NCBI GenBank assembly: GCA_963794155.1
Contig: CAWCCX010000024.1
Coordinates: 62,001 to 126,000, forward strand
DNA: 64,000 bases
Source of the DNA: Roseiarcus sp963794155
GTDB taxonomy: Bacteria; Pseudomonadota; Alphaproteobacteria; Rhizobiales; Beijerinckiaceae
Direction: 5' to 3'
A program made the position numbers and the translations under genes. This document shows, piece after piece, positions 9,938 to 18,144 of this stretch (the first letter of the stretch is position 1; each line of letters opens with the position of its first letter). The notes beneath the pieces are model-generated. The model did no database searches, was not told the DNA's origin, and was given only the letters and a program-made list of their open reading frames with translations.

Positions 9938-10849
9938 TCACGGCCACGCCGCAAACGACGCCGCCTCGCGCCGCGGGGCGATGCGCGACGCCTTTCGGTA
10001 GGCGCCTGGCGATAGGCCGGACAATCGGCGAAAAAAGCGATTGAAATACGACGGATCGCGAAACCCGAGACCGTAGCCGATCTGCTCGACCGGCTGGGCG
10101 GTGTCCTGCAATCTGAGCCTCGCCTCGGCCATCAGCCGCGCGTGCACGAGCTTGAGGGGCGCAAGGCCCAGCGCGCGCACGCAAGCGGCGTGAAGCTGGG
10201 CGCGGGTGACGCCGAGATCATGCGCGTAATCGTCGACGCCCAGATTGTCGCGATAGTGCAATTCGACCAATTGCCGGAAGCGCTCGGCGACCGGCGCGCC
10301 AGAGACGAGGGAGTCGGCGCTGCCGGAGAGGCCGCAGGCCCGCCAGAGATGGGCGAGGATCAAACCGAGATAAAGCGCGTTCATCGCCGCCGCGCCGGGT
10401 CCTGGATCGCGCGATTCGCGCCCCAGCGCGGCGAAAATCGCTTCGATCTCCCTGATGTCAGGCGCGATGCGGGCGGCAGGCGCGATCAGCTCGCGGTTGA
10501 TCAGCGGTCTGAGCCGCGCCGCAAGCGAGCTCTCATTCACCGCCCGGCGAATGATGTCCTCGCGCGCCGTCAATGTTGCGCCGTCGCCGCCCGCGTTCAG
10601 CCGGAAGGCGCCGCTCGCCGCTGGCGGGAGCCAAAGAATCTGTGGCCCCGCCAGTTCGATCGGCGCGGCCTCCTTAGCCGCGAAAGCGGCGCGTCCCCGG
10701 CGCAGAAAGAAGGCGCGATAGACCGGGCCGGCGCGCCCGGACACCGACCAGGTTTGATCGGCGAGCGAGGTCTCCATGCTCGCGGCGACGATCTGGCCCT
10801 GAAGATGGGCCCCCTCGAGTCGCAATAGTGGCGGCGCGGGCTGGCGCAT
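9938..10849 (-). CDS. AraC-family transcriptional regulator
   Basis: A 303-residue protein; the start is ATG 10849 with GGGAG upstream, although the frame stays open further back. The C-terminal about 100 residues are the double helix-turn-helix of AraC/XylS proteins: YAHDLGVTRAQLHAACVRALG (first HTH) and VEQIGYGLGFRDPSYFNRFFRRLSGLSPGAYR (second HTH and signature). The N-terminal part is a small cupin-like sensing domain. It is transcribed away from the aldehyde dehydrogenase/Liv operon across a 166-bp gap, so it is the likely activator of that operon, responding to an aromatic aldehyde, alcohol or acid. The ligand is not deducible. Confidence 0.88.
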   Translation of the reverse strand: MRQPAPPLLRLEGAHLQGQIVAASMETSLADQTWSVSGRAGPVYRAFFLRRGRAAFAAKEAAPIELAGPQILWLPPAASGAFRLNAGGDGATLTAREDIIRRAVNESSLAARLRPLINRELIAPAARIAPDIREIEAIFAALGRESRDPGPGAAAMNALYLGLILAHLWRACGLSGSADSLVSGAPVAERFRQLVELHYRDNLGVDDYAHDLGVTRAQLHAACVRALGLAPLKLVHARLMAEARLRLQDTAQPVEQIGYGLGFRDPSYFNRFFRRLSGLSPGAYRKASRIAPRREAASFAAWP

Positions 10850-11015
10850 CGGGTCTCCCGGCAGCTGGAAAAGCGAGAAAAGTACAATCAAACCCGAGAA
10901 TCGTCCATTGCTCCTTCCGTTCTCATGCGGCCAAATGCGGCGCGAACGCCCACGCGCCCGGTCGGTCAATGTCTTGCCGCGCGCTTTTTTCGTGGGCGCC
11001 AACGAGGGAGGGTCA

Positions 11016-12467
11016 GTGTACGAGGTCGCGCTGCTGACCCATGGCGACGATGCGCCGGCCGCCGACGGGCGGGTGTTCGAGCGTCTCAATCCGATCACCG
11101 GCGCGATCGCGACCCGGGCCTCGGCGGCGACGATCGAGGACGCCCGAGCCGCAGCCGCTTCGGCCGCGGCTGCGTTCCCGCGCTGGTCCGGCTTGAGCCC
11201 CAGCGAGCGCCGGCGGCGCCTCGCCGCGGCGGCGGACGAGGTCGAGCGCCTGGGTCCGGAGTTTCAGGCGGCGATGGCCGACGAGACCGGCGCGACCGAG
11301 GCATGGGCGCGCTTCAACGTCGCGCTCGCCGCCGCCATGCTTCGCGAGGCCGCGGCGATGACCACCGCAGTGACCGGCGACATCATACCGTCCGAAAAAC
11401 CCGGCCAGACCGCGTTCGCGCTCCGCCAGCCAGTCGGCGTGGTGCTGGGCCTTGCGCCGTGGAACGCGCCGATCGTACTCGGGGTGAGGGCGCTCGCGAT
11501 GCCGCTCGCATGCGGCAACACGACGGTGCTCAAGGGTTCGGAAATCTGTCCCAGGACCCATCGGCTGGTCGGCGAAGTCTTTCAGGCCGCAGGCTGCGGC
11601 GACGGGGTCGTCAACGTGGTCAACAATGCGCCGTCCGACGCCTCGCCGATCGTCGAGGCGCTGATCGCCCACCCGGCGGTCCGCCGGGTCAATTTCACCG
11701 GCTCGACCCGGGTCGGGCGCCATGTCGCGGAGCTTGCTGCGCGCTACCTGAAGCCGGCGCTGCTCGAGCTTGGCGGCAAGGCGCCGCTCCTGGTGCTCGA
11801 TGACGCCGACCTCGACGAAGCGGTCGCGGCCGCGGCCTTCGGCGCGTTCATGAACCAGGGCCAGATCTGCATGTCGACCGAACGGCTGATCGTCGACCAG
11901 GCGGTCGCCGATCCTTTCGCCCGGCGCCTCGCGGCCAAGGCGGCGTCCCTCGTCGCCGGCGATCCGCGCCAGGAGAGGACTCCGCTCGGCTCAATCATCG
12001 GCCTCGAAGCCGCCGAGCGCGTCGTTCGCCTGGTCAGGGACGCGGTGGCGAAAGGCGCTCGCCTCATCGCCGGCGGCCGCGCCAACGGGGTGCTGATGGA
12101 CGCGACGGTGCTCGACCATGTCACCCCGGCGATGCGCATATACAGCGAGGAATCCTTCGGACCGGTCGCCGCGATCATCCGCGTCGAGGGCGTGGAGGAA
12201 GCGGTGCGGGTCGCCAACGACACCGAATACGGCCTCGCCGCGGCGGTCTTCGGCCGCGATCTTTCGCGCGCGCTCAGCGTCGCCAAGCGCATCGAGTCCG
12301 GGATCTGCCACATCAACGGCCCGACCGTGCACGACGAAGCGCAAATGCCGTTCGGCGGCGTCAAGGCGTCAGGCTATGGTCGCTTCGGCGGCGCGGCGGC
12401 GATCCACGAGTTCACCGAGCTGCGCTGGGTGACAATCAACGCCGGGCCGGGCCGATACCCGATCTAG
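11016..12467 (+). CDS. NAD(P)-dependent aldehyde dehydrogenase (vanillin/salicylaldehyde type)
   Basis: Oxidises an aldehyde, probably aromatic, to its acid in the cytoplasm. The start chosen is GTG 11016 behind GGGAGGG (483 residues); the frame is open further upstream without a binding site. Family marks are the cofactor-loop GVVLGLAPWNAPIVLGVRA near residue 150, the FTGSTRVGRH turn near 230, the general-base Glu in LELGGKAPL near 250, the catalytic Cys in NQGQICMSTERLIVD near 287, and ESFGPV. It resembles vanillin and salicylaldehyde dehydrogenases. It opens an operon with a Liv-type importer, and a close paralogue ends the same operon at 18145. Confidence 0.92.
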   Translation: MYEVALLTHGDDAPAADGRVFERLNPITGAIATRASAATIEDARAAAASAAAAFPRWSGLSPSERRRRLAAAADEVERLGPEFQAAMADETGATEAWARFNVALAAAMLREAAAMTTAVTGDIIPSEKPGQTAFALRQPVGVVLGLAPWNAPIVLGVRALAMPLACGNTTVLKGSEICPRTHRLVGEVFQAAGCGDGVVNVVNNAPSDASPIVEALIAHPAVRRVNFTGSTRVGRHVAELAARYLKPALLELGGKAPLLVLDDADLDEAVAAAAFGAFMNQGQICMSTERLIVDQAVADPFARRLAAKAASLVAGDPRQERTPLGSIIGLEAAERVVRLVRDAVAKGARLIAGGRANGVLMDATVLDHVTPAMRIYSEESFGPVAAIIRVEGVEEAVRVANDTEYGLAAAVFGRDLSRALSVAKRIESGICHINGPTVHDEAQMPFGGVKASGYGRFGGAAAIHEFTELRWVTINAGPGRYPI

Positions 12468-12530
12468 GCGACTTCAAAAACGGCAAAGCGCCGGTCTCGC
12501 TCATGGGGCGGCGTCACTTGGGAGGAAGGC

Positions 12531-13853
12531 ATGAAGACCAGTTCCAGTATCGCAAGCCTTGGCCGCGCCTCGCTATCGCGGCGAGGGCTCATTCTATCGG
12601 CCGGAGCTGCAGGCCTCGCGGCAGCGTCCCGCCCATACGGGGCCTTCGCCGCCGGCCCCGACGCGACGCTCAAGGTGGGCTTCATCAGCCCACGCACCGG
12701 CGCGCTTGGCGGGTTCGGCGAGACCGACGGCTATATTCTCGAGCTCGCCCGCAAGGCGCTGGCGTCGGGTCTGAAGGTCGGCGACAAGACCTATGGGGTC
12801 GAAATTCTCGATCGCGACACCCAGTCCGATCCTTCGCGCGCCGGGCAATTGGCGAAGACGCTGATCAACTCCGACAAGATCGACGTGATGCTGGTCGTGT
12901 CGACCCCCGAGACGATCAATCCGGTCGCGGACGCGTGCGAGGCGGCCGGCGTGCCGTGCATGTCGACCGTGATGCCGTGGGAGGCCTGGTACTTCGGCCG
13001 CGGCGCCAAGCCCGGCCAGCCCTCGCCGTTCAAATGGACCTATCATTTCGGCTTCGGCGGCGGCGAGTTCTACAAGGCCTACGTCTCGCAATGGAACCTC
13101 ATCGAGACCAACAAGAAGGTCGGCGTGCTCTATCCCAACGACGCCGACGGCAACGCGATCCGCGAGAATCTCGCGCCCGCCCTTGCCAAGGCCGGTTTCA
13201 CCATCGTCGACCCGGGCCCCTACGAGGACGGCACGACCGACTATTCGGCCCAGATCGCGAAGTTCAAGGCGGAGAAATGCGAGATCTTCAACACCTTTCC
13301 GATCCCGCCCGACTTCGCCGCCTTCTGGCGCCAGGCCGCCCAGCAGGGCTACACGAAAATGGTCAAGATCGCCCAGATCGCCAAGACCGGGCTGTTCCCG
13401 AGCCAGGTGACCGCGCTCGGCAATCTTGGCTTTAACCTCGCCAGCGCCGCCTACTGGCATAAGGCCTTCCCCTATAAGTCCTCGCTCACCGGCGTCAGCG
13501 GCGACGAACTCGCCGACGGCTACGAGAAGGCGTCGGGCAAGCAGTGGACGCAGCAGCTCGGCGCGACGCTCGCCCTGTTCGACGCCGGCGCGGCGGCGCT
13601 CAGCGCGAGCAGCAACCCGGCGGACAAGGCGGCCGTCGCCAAGGCGATGTCGACTTTGAAGACGGTCACGATCGATGGTCCGATCGACTTCAACAAGGGG
13701 CCGGTGCCCAACGTCTCGCCCGGCCCGATCATCGGCACGCAATGGGTGAAGGCGCCGGCCGGCTCGAGATTCCCTCTCGAATACCCGACGACCGAGAACG
13801 CCACCGATCCGAACGTTCCGATCCAAGCGAAGCTCAAGCCCTACAACGCTTGA
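12531..13853 (+). CDS. Liv-type ABC transporter substrate-binding protein
   Basis: A 440-residue periplasmic binding protein of the branched-chain amino acid family (Peripla_BP_6). The N-terminus carries a twin-arginine-like export signal (SRRGLILSAGAAGLAAA) cut near residue 42. The mature part starts TLKVGFISPRTGALGGFGE, the typical first strand of this family, and continues with VDVMLVVSTPETINPVADACE and KVGVLYPNDADGNAIRE. The ATG at 12531 has GGGAGGAAGGC upstream. In this neighbourhood, with aldehyde and alcohol dehydrogenases, the ligand is more likely an aromatic or lignin-derived monomer than an amino acid; that is inference from context. Confidence 0.93.
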   Translation: MKTSSSIASLGRASLSRRGLILSAGAAGLAAASRPYGAFAAGPDATLKVGFISPRTGALGGFGETDGYILELARKALASGLKVGDKTYGVEILDRDTQSDPSRAGQLAKTLINSDKIDVMLVVSTPETINPVADACEAAGVPCMSTVMPWEAWYFGRGAKPGQPSPFKWTYHFGFGGGEFYKAYVSQWNLIETNKKVGVLYPNDADGNAIRENLAPALAKAGFTIVDPGPYEDGTTDYSAQIAKFKAEKCEIFNTFPIPPDFAAFWRQAAQQGYTKMVKIAQIAKTGLFPSQVTALGNLGFNLASAAYWHKAFPYKSSLTGVSGDELADGYEKASGKQWTQQLGATLALFDAGAAALSASSNPADKAAVAKAMSTLKTVTIDGPIDFNKGPVPNVSPGPIIGTQWVKAPAGSRFPLEYPTTENATDPNVPIQAKLKPYNA

Positions 13854-13872
13854 CGACGGCGCGGAGCGCGGG

Positions 13873-14616
13873 ATGTCCGGCGCGCCGGCGGATGGCCTTC
13901 TGCTCCACGCGGAAGGCCTGACGAAAAGCTTCGGCGCCCTCGTGGTGCTCGATCGCGTCGACTTTTCGGTCCGCGCCCGCGAGGCGGTCGGCGTCGTCGG
14001 CCCGAACGGCGCCGGCAAGACGACCTTGCTCAGCGTCCTGGTCGGCGCGCACGCGCCGACCAGCGGCAGAGTGCGCTTTCTCGGCGAGGACGTGACCGAA
14101 GTCCCGACCGCGGAACGGTGCCGGCGGGGGCTGGCGCGCACGCATCAGATCCCGAGGCCCTTCAGCGGCATGACGGTGTTCGAGAACGTCTTCACCGCCG
14201 CCGCGCATGGCGGCGGCCTCGAGCACTCAGCGGCCTACGGGAAGACGATCAACTCGCTGGCGCTGACCGGGATGACGGCGGTCGCCAACCGGCGCGCCGA
14301 AACGCTGGGCCTCATCGATCGAAAGCGCCTCGAACTCGCGCGCGCCCTCGCTACCGGCCCCGCCGTCCTGCTCCTGGACGAGATCGGCGGCGGATTGACC
14401 GACGCCGAGGCGAACGAGCTGGTCGACATCATCCTCGAACTCAAGGTCCAGGGCGTCGCGATCGTCTGGATCGAGCATATCGTCCATATCCTGTTGCGGG
14501 TCGCCGACCGCCTGGTGTGCATGGACGCGGGGCGCATCATCGCCGACGGGCCGCCGCAAAGCGTCATGGCCGACCCGAGAGTGATCGAGGCCTATCTCGG
14601 CGGAGGCGTGGTGTGA
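13873..14616 (+). CDS. livG: Liv-type ABC transporter ATPase (LivG-like)
   Basis: A 247-residue ATP-binding subunit on the inner face of the membrane. Walker A is GPNGAGKTT near residue 40, Walker B is VLLLDEI near 170 and the switch region IEHIVH follows near 203. The ABC signature is atypical: LGLIDRKRLELARALA stands where LSYGDQRRLEIARAL is usual, so the LSGGQ-like glycines are missing, and Walker B is followed by IGGG instead of PxxG. I believe such ATPases exist as a subgroup of the Liv family. The stop overlaps the livF start. Confidence 0.9.
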   Translation: MSGAPADGLLLHAEGLTKSFGALVVLDRVDFSVRAREAVGVVGPNGAGKTTLLSVLVGAHAPTSGRVRFLGEDVTEVPTAERCRRGLARTHQIPRPFSGMTVFENVFTAAAHGGGLEHSAAYGKTINSLALTGMTAVANRRAETLGLIDRKRLELARALATGPAVLLLDEIGGGLTDAEANELVDIILELKVQGVAIVWIEHIVHILLRVADRLVCMDAGRIIADGPPQSVMADPRVIEAYLGGGVV

Positions 14617-15344
14617 CTCTGCTTGCGGTTGATGGACTCGAAGCGCGTCACGGCCAGCTCCAGGCGGTGCGCGGCGTCACGCTCGCGATCGAGCCGGGCG
14701 AGACAGTCGCCCTCGTCGGCGCCAACGGGGCTGGCAAGACCACGTTGCTCCGCGCCATCGCCGGCGCGCATCGCCACACCGCCGGCCGCATCGCGTTCAA
14801 GGGCGAGGATATCGGCGGGAAAAGCGCGCATGCGCGCGCGGCGCTCGGGCTCGCGCTCGTTCCGGAGGGACGGCGATTGTTCGCCCGCCTGACGGTCGAG
14901 GAGAATCTCCTGCTCGCGCGCTCGGCCGGCCGCGCGGGCGGGTGGACGCTGGACGCGGTCATGGAGGCTTTTCCCAACCTCAAGGAGCGCCGCAAGAACC
15001 TCGCCGGCACGCTGTCGGGCGGCGAGCAGCAGGCGACCGCAATCGGGCGGGCGCTGATGATGAACCCGGAGCTGCTTTTGCTCGACGAGGTGTCGCTCGG
15101 CCTTTCGCCGCTCGTTGTCGATCGCGTCTATGTCCGGCTCGAGGCGTTGAAATCGTCGGGGGTCGCCATGCTCCTGGTCGAGCAGGACTTGAAACGCGCC
15201 ATGGCGACCGCGAGCCGCACCATCTGCATGCTCGAAGGTTTGATCGCCATCGAAGGTCCGACCCACGCGCTGACCCGGGAGCAAGTCACCGAAGCCTATT
15301 TCGGCCTCAGGAAGCCGTCGCGCGACCAGGCGCCAAGCTCATGA
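14613..15344 (+). CDS. livF: Liv-type ABC transporter ATPase (LivF-like)
   Basis: A 243-residue ATPase. GTG start at 14613 overlaps the livG stop (GTGTGA), which implies translational coupling. Motifs: Walker A GANGAGKTT, LVPEGRRLFARLTVEENL, a normal signature LSGGEQQATAIGRALM, Walker B LLLLDEVSLGLSP and switch VEQDL. It pairs with the LivG-like subunit to power the importer. This subunit has the complete signature, so the hydrolysis site formed with it should be the active one. Confidence 0.93.
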   Translation: MTLLAVDGLEARHGQLQAVRGVTLAIEPGETVALVGANGAGKTTLLRAIAGAHRHTAGRIAFKGEDIGGKSAHARAALGLALVPEGRRLFARLTVEENLLLARSAGRAGGWTLDAVMEAFPNLKERRKNLAGTLSGGEQQATAIGRALMMNPELLLLDEVSLGLSPLVVDRVYVRLEALKSSGVAMLLVEQDLKRAMATASRTICMLEGLIAIEGPTHALTREQVTEAYFGLRKPSRDQAPSS

Positions 15345-16243
15345 TTTTCGTCAATCAAATCCTTCAGGGCGTCCTGCTTGGCGGCTACTACGCCCTGATC
15401 GCGTGCGGACTGTCGTTCATGTTCGGGGTCATGGGCATAATCAACCTGGCGCACGGCAGCCTTGCGGTGCTGTCGGCCTATGCGCTCTATGTCCTGGCCG
15501 ACCGCTTCGCCGTCGAGCCGTTTCTCGGTCTCCTGATCGTTGCGCCGGCAATGGCGCTCATCGGCTGGGCGTTGCAGCGCCTCGTGCTCGAACGCAGCGC
15601 CCGCGGCGGGCTGCTGGTGCCGGTGCTCTCGACTTTCGGGCTCTCGATCATCCTCGACAACCTCATGTTCCAGGGATTCGGCGCCGACACGCGCTCGCTC
15701 GCCCCCTATATCGGCGATCTCTCCTACGATAGCTGGTCGCTGAGTGACGACATCGCGATCGGCAAGCTCGCGGCGCTCACCATGGCGGTCGCGATCGCGC
15801 TCCTCGGGGGCATCCAGGCGTTTCTCAATCGGACCCAGATCGGGCGCGCCATCCGGGCGACGGCCGAGGATCCCGATACGGTCGGCCTCATCGGCGTCAA
15901 CGCGAGGCGCGTCAACGCGATCGCCGCCGCGATCGCGATGGCGACGGTCGCGGTCGCCGGCGCCTTCCTTGGCATGCGGGCGACGTTCGACCCTTATGCC
16001 GGAGCGGCGCAACTGATCTTCGCCTTCGAGGCCACGGTCATCGGCGGGGCCGGGTCGCTCTGGGGTACGCTTGCCGGCGGAATCGTGCTCGGCGTCGCCC
16101 AGAGCCTAGGCGCGCTCATCAGCCCACAGGGCTTCTTCATCGCCGGCCATCTCGCTTTTCTTGCCGTTCTGTTCGCGCGGCTGTTCTCCGGCGATCTCGG
16201 CCAGCGCGTGCGGAGCGCGCTCGCCGGGGGAGGGCGGAGATGA
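15341..16243 (+). CDS. livH: Liv-type ABC transporter permease (LivH-like)
   Basis: A 300-residue inner-membrane permease with about eight hydrophobic helices. It begins MIFVNQILQGVLLGGYYALI and carries GLSFMFGVMGIINLAHGSL, the hallmark of LivH, and FEATVIGGAGSLWGTLAGGI near the C-terminus. ATG at 15341 overlaps the livF stop (ATGA). It should form the pore together with LivM. Confidence 0.93.
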   Translation: MIFVNQILQGVLLGGYYALIACGLSFMFGVMGIINLAHGSLAVLSAYALYVLADRFAVEPFLGLLIVAPAMALIGWALQRLVLERSARGGLLVPVLSTFGLSIILDNLMFQGFGADTRSLAPYIGDLSYDSWSLSDDIAIGKLAALTMAVAIALLGGIQAFLNRTQIGRAIRATAEDPDTVGLIGVNARRVNAIAAAIAMATVAVAGAFLGMRATFDPYAGAAQLIFAFEATVIGGAGSLWGTLAGGIVLGVAQSLGALISPQGFFIAGHLAFLAVLFARLFSGDLGQRVRSALAGGGRR

Positions 16244-17311
16244 GTGCGATGAATGCCGCCGTCGTCGAGCGCTGGACCCCGGAGTCGCGGATCGCAATCG
16301 CCGCCGCGGCGGTCATCGTCGCCGTCCTCGCGATCGGCCCGACGATTTTCAGCGCCAACGCAGTCGACAAGCTCACGACCTTGTTCATCTACGTCATCCT
16401 GGCGCTGATGTGGAACGCGCTGGTCGGATTCTGCGGTCTGGTGTCGATCGGCCAGCAGGCGTTCTTCGGGCTCGGCGCCTACGCCGCGATTCGGCTCGCC
16501 GATTTCGGGGTCAGCGTCTACCCGTCGCTGTTTTTGGCCGCCCTCATCGTCGGGGCGGTCTCCTGGCCGCTATCGGTCCTTATGCTCAGGCTCAAGGGCG
16601 GCGAATTCGCGATCGGCATGTGGGTCGTGTCCGAACTGGCGCATCTTCTTGTGAAATCTCGACACGCTGGTTCGCGGCGAAACCGGCACGTCGTTGATCG
16701 AGCTCGACGCCTATGCGAGCGGAAGCCGTCGCGCGCTTACCTATTGGTGCGCTCTCGGGGCGATGACAGGGCTGCTCGCGATCGTCTTCCGGCTGTTGCG
16801 GAGCCCGCTCGGCGCGGCGATCCAGGCGATCCGCGACAACGAGGAGGCGGCGGAATCGATCGGCGTCAGGGTCATGCGCGCCAAGCGGCTCGTATTCACG
16901 CTCGCCGCCTTCGGCGCGGCGCTTGCCGGCGCGCTTTGGGTGGCGACGGCGCTCACCTTCCAGCCCAAGGCCTATTTCAGTCCGCTGTGGACCGCCTACA
17001 TGATCTTCATGGCGCTGGTCGGAGGCCTCGGGACCTTCGAGGGCGCGATTCTCGGCGCGGTCGTGTTCTTCGCGATCGAGACTTGGTTCGGCGACATGGG
17101 CGTCTGGTATCTGGTCGGACTCGGCGCGACGGCGCTCATCTTCGCGCTTGCCTTTCCGCGCGGCTTCTGGGGCTGGGTCGAGGACTCAACGTCGCTCAGG
17201 CTGCTCCCGATCGGATACCGCCTGCGCCTCGCCAAGGACATGAGCGCCCCGCTAATCCAAGGTCCAGCGGTGAAGCGGGACGCCGGCGCGGGCGGGGAGG
17301 TAGGCTCATGA
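16240..17311 (+). pseudogene. livM: Liv-type ABC transporter permease (LivM-like), frameshifted
   Basis: ATG at 16240 overlaps the livH stop. The first 138 residues are normal LivM (MWNALVGFCGLVSIGQQAFFGLGAY, then LRLKGGEFAIGMWVVSELAHLLV). At the AAA of 16654-16656 the frame is lost. Taking out one A gives LVNLDTLVRGETGTSLIELD and continues in the next frame to LLRSPLGAAIQAIRDNEEAA, VGGLGTFEGAILGAVVFF and a stop at 17311. With one base removed, a complete permease of about 356 residues results. If real, the importer lacks one pore subunit; three similar insertions in this window make a sequence error likely. Confidence 0.85.
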
Positions 17312-18096
17312 TGCTGTTGGGCAAGACGATCGTCATCACCGGAATTTCGTCCGGCATCGGGGCGCGGGTCGGCGAACTCGCCCAGGCTCTCGGCGCCGAC
17401 GTCATCGGGGTCGACCTCAATCCTCCTGCACGGGCGCTTGATGCCTTCATCAGGGCGGACATCAGCTCTGCCCAGGGCGTGGCAGAGATCGTCCAGACCC
17501 TGCCGCGCCGTTTCGACGCGCTGTGCAACGTCGCCGGCGTCTCCGGCCTGATCGGCGCGGCAAAGACGCTGACGATCAACTTCTACGGCCTCAGGGAATT
17601 GACCGAGGCGCTTGCGCCGAGGCTTCGCGAGGGGGGGGCCGTTGTCAATGTCGCCTCGATTGCCGGTTACGGTTGGCGCGCCAATCTCGAGCGCGCCAAG
17701 ACGTTTTTGGCCGCGCCCGGATTTCCTGATCTCGGCCCGCTCCTAGGCGGGCATCACATTCCTGATGGCGAGGCCTATCCCTTGTCGAAAGAGCTCCTCC
17801 TGCTCTGGACGATGCGGGCCGCGCATCAGCCGCTGTTCAAGGACCGCGGGTTGCGCGTCAACGCGGTCAGCCCGGGACCGGTTGCGACGCCGATCTTGAA
17901 GGAATTTCGGCAGATCTTCGGCGATCCGCGGGTCGACGACGACATCGCGCGCGTCGGCCGCGCCGGCTCGGCGCCGGATATTGCGCCCGCTATCCTCTTT
18001 CTGTGCTCGGACGGCGCGCGCTGGATCAACGGCGTCAATCTGCCGGTCGACGGAGGCCTCGAAGCCTCGATCAACGCAACCGTGCTCGGATTTTAG
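17308..18096 (+). CDS. SDR-family alcohol dehydrogenase, coniferyl-alcohol-dehydrogenase-like
   Basis: A 262-residue short-chain dehydrogenase. It has the NAD-binding TGISSGIGA near residue 13, DVIGVDLNPP (Asp that selects NAD), NVAGVSG, the active-site YPLSK motif near residue 153 and NAVSPGPVATPIL. The pattern (short N-terminus, GVDxN, CNVAG, NVASIAGYGW) is that of coniferyl alcohol dehydrogenases, which oxidise a lignin monomer alcohol to the aldehyde; the flanking aldehyde dehydrogenases would then make the acid. ATG at 17308 overlaps the livM stop. The exact substrate is inferred. Confidence 0.85.
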   Translation: MMLLGKTIVITGISSGIGARVGELAQALGADVIGVDLNPPARALDAFIRADISSAQGVAEIVQTLPRRFDALCNVAGVSGLIGAAKTLTINFYGLRELTEALAPRLREGGAVVNVASIAGYGWRANLERAKTFLAAPGFPDLGPLLGGHHIPDGEAYPLSKELLLLWTMRAAHQPLFKDRGLRVNAVSPGPVATPILKEFRQIFGDPRVDDDIARVGRAGSAPDIAPAILFLCSDGARWINGVNLPVDGGLEASINATVLGF

Positions 18097-18144
18097 AGTG
18101 TCGTCGGGCATGGCGCCCGGCGATTGAAGCCTAGGGAGGTCAAA

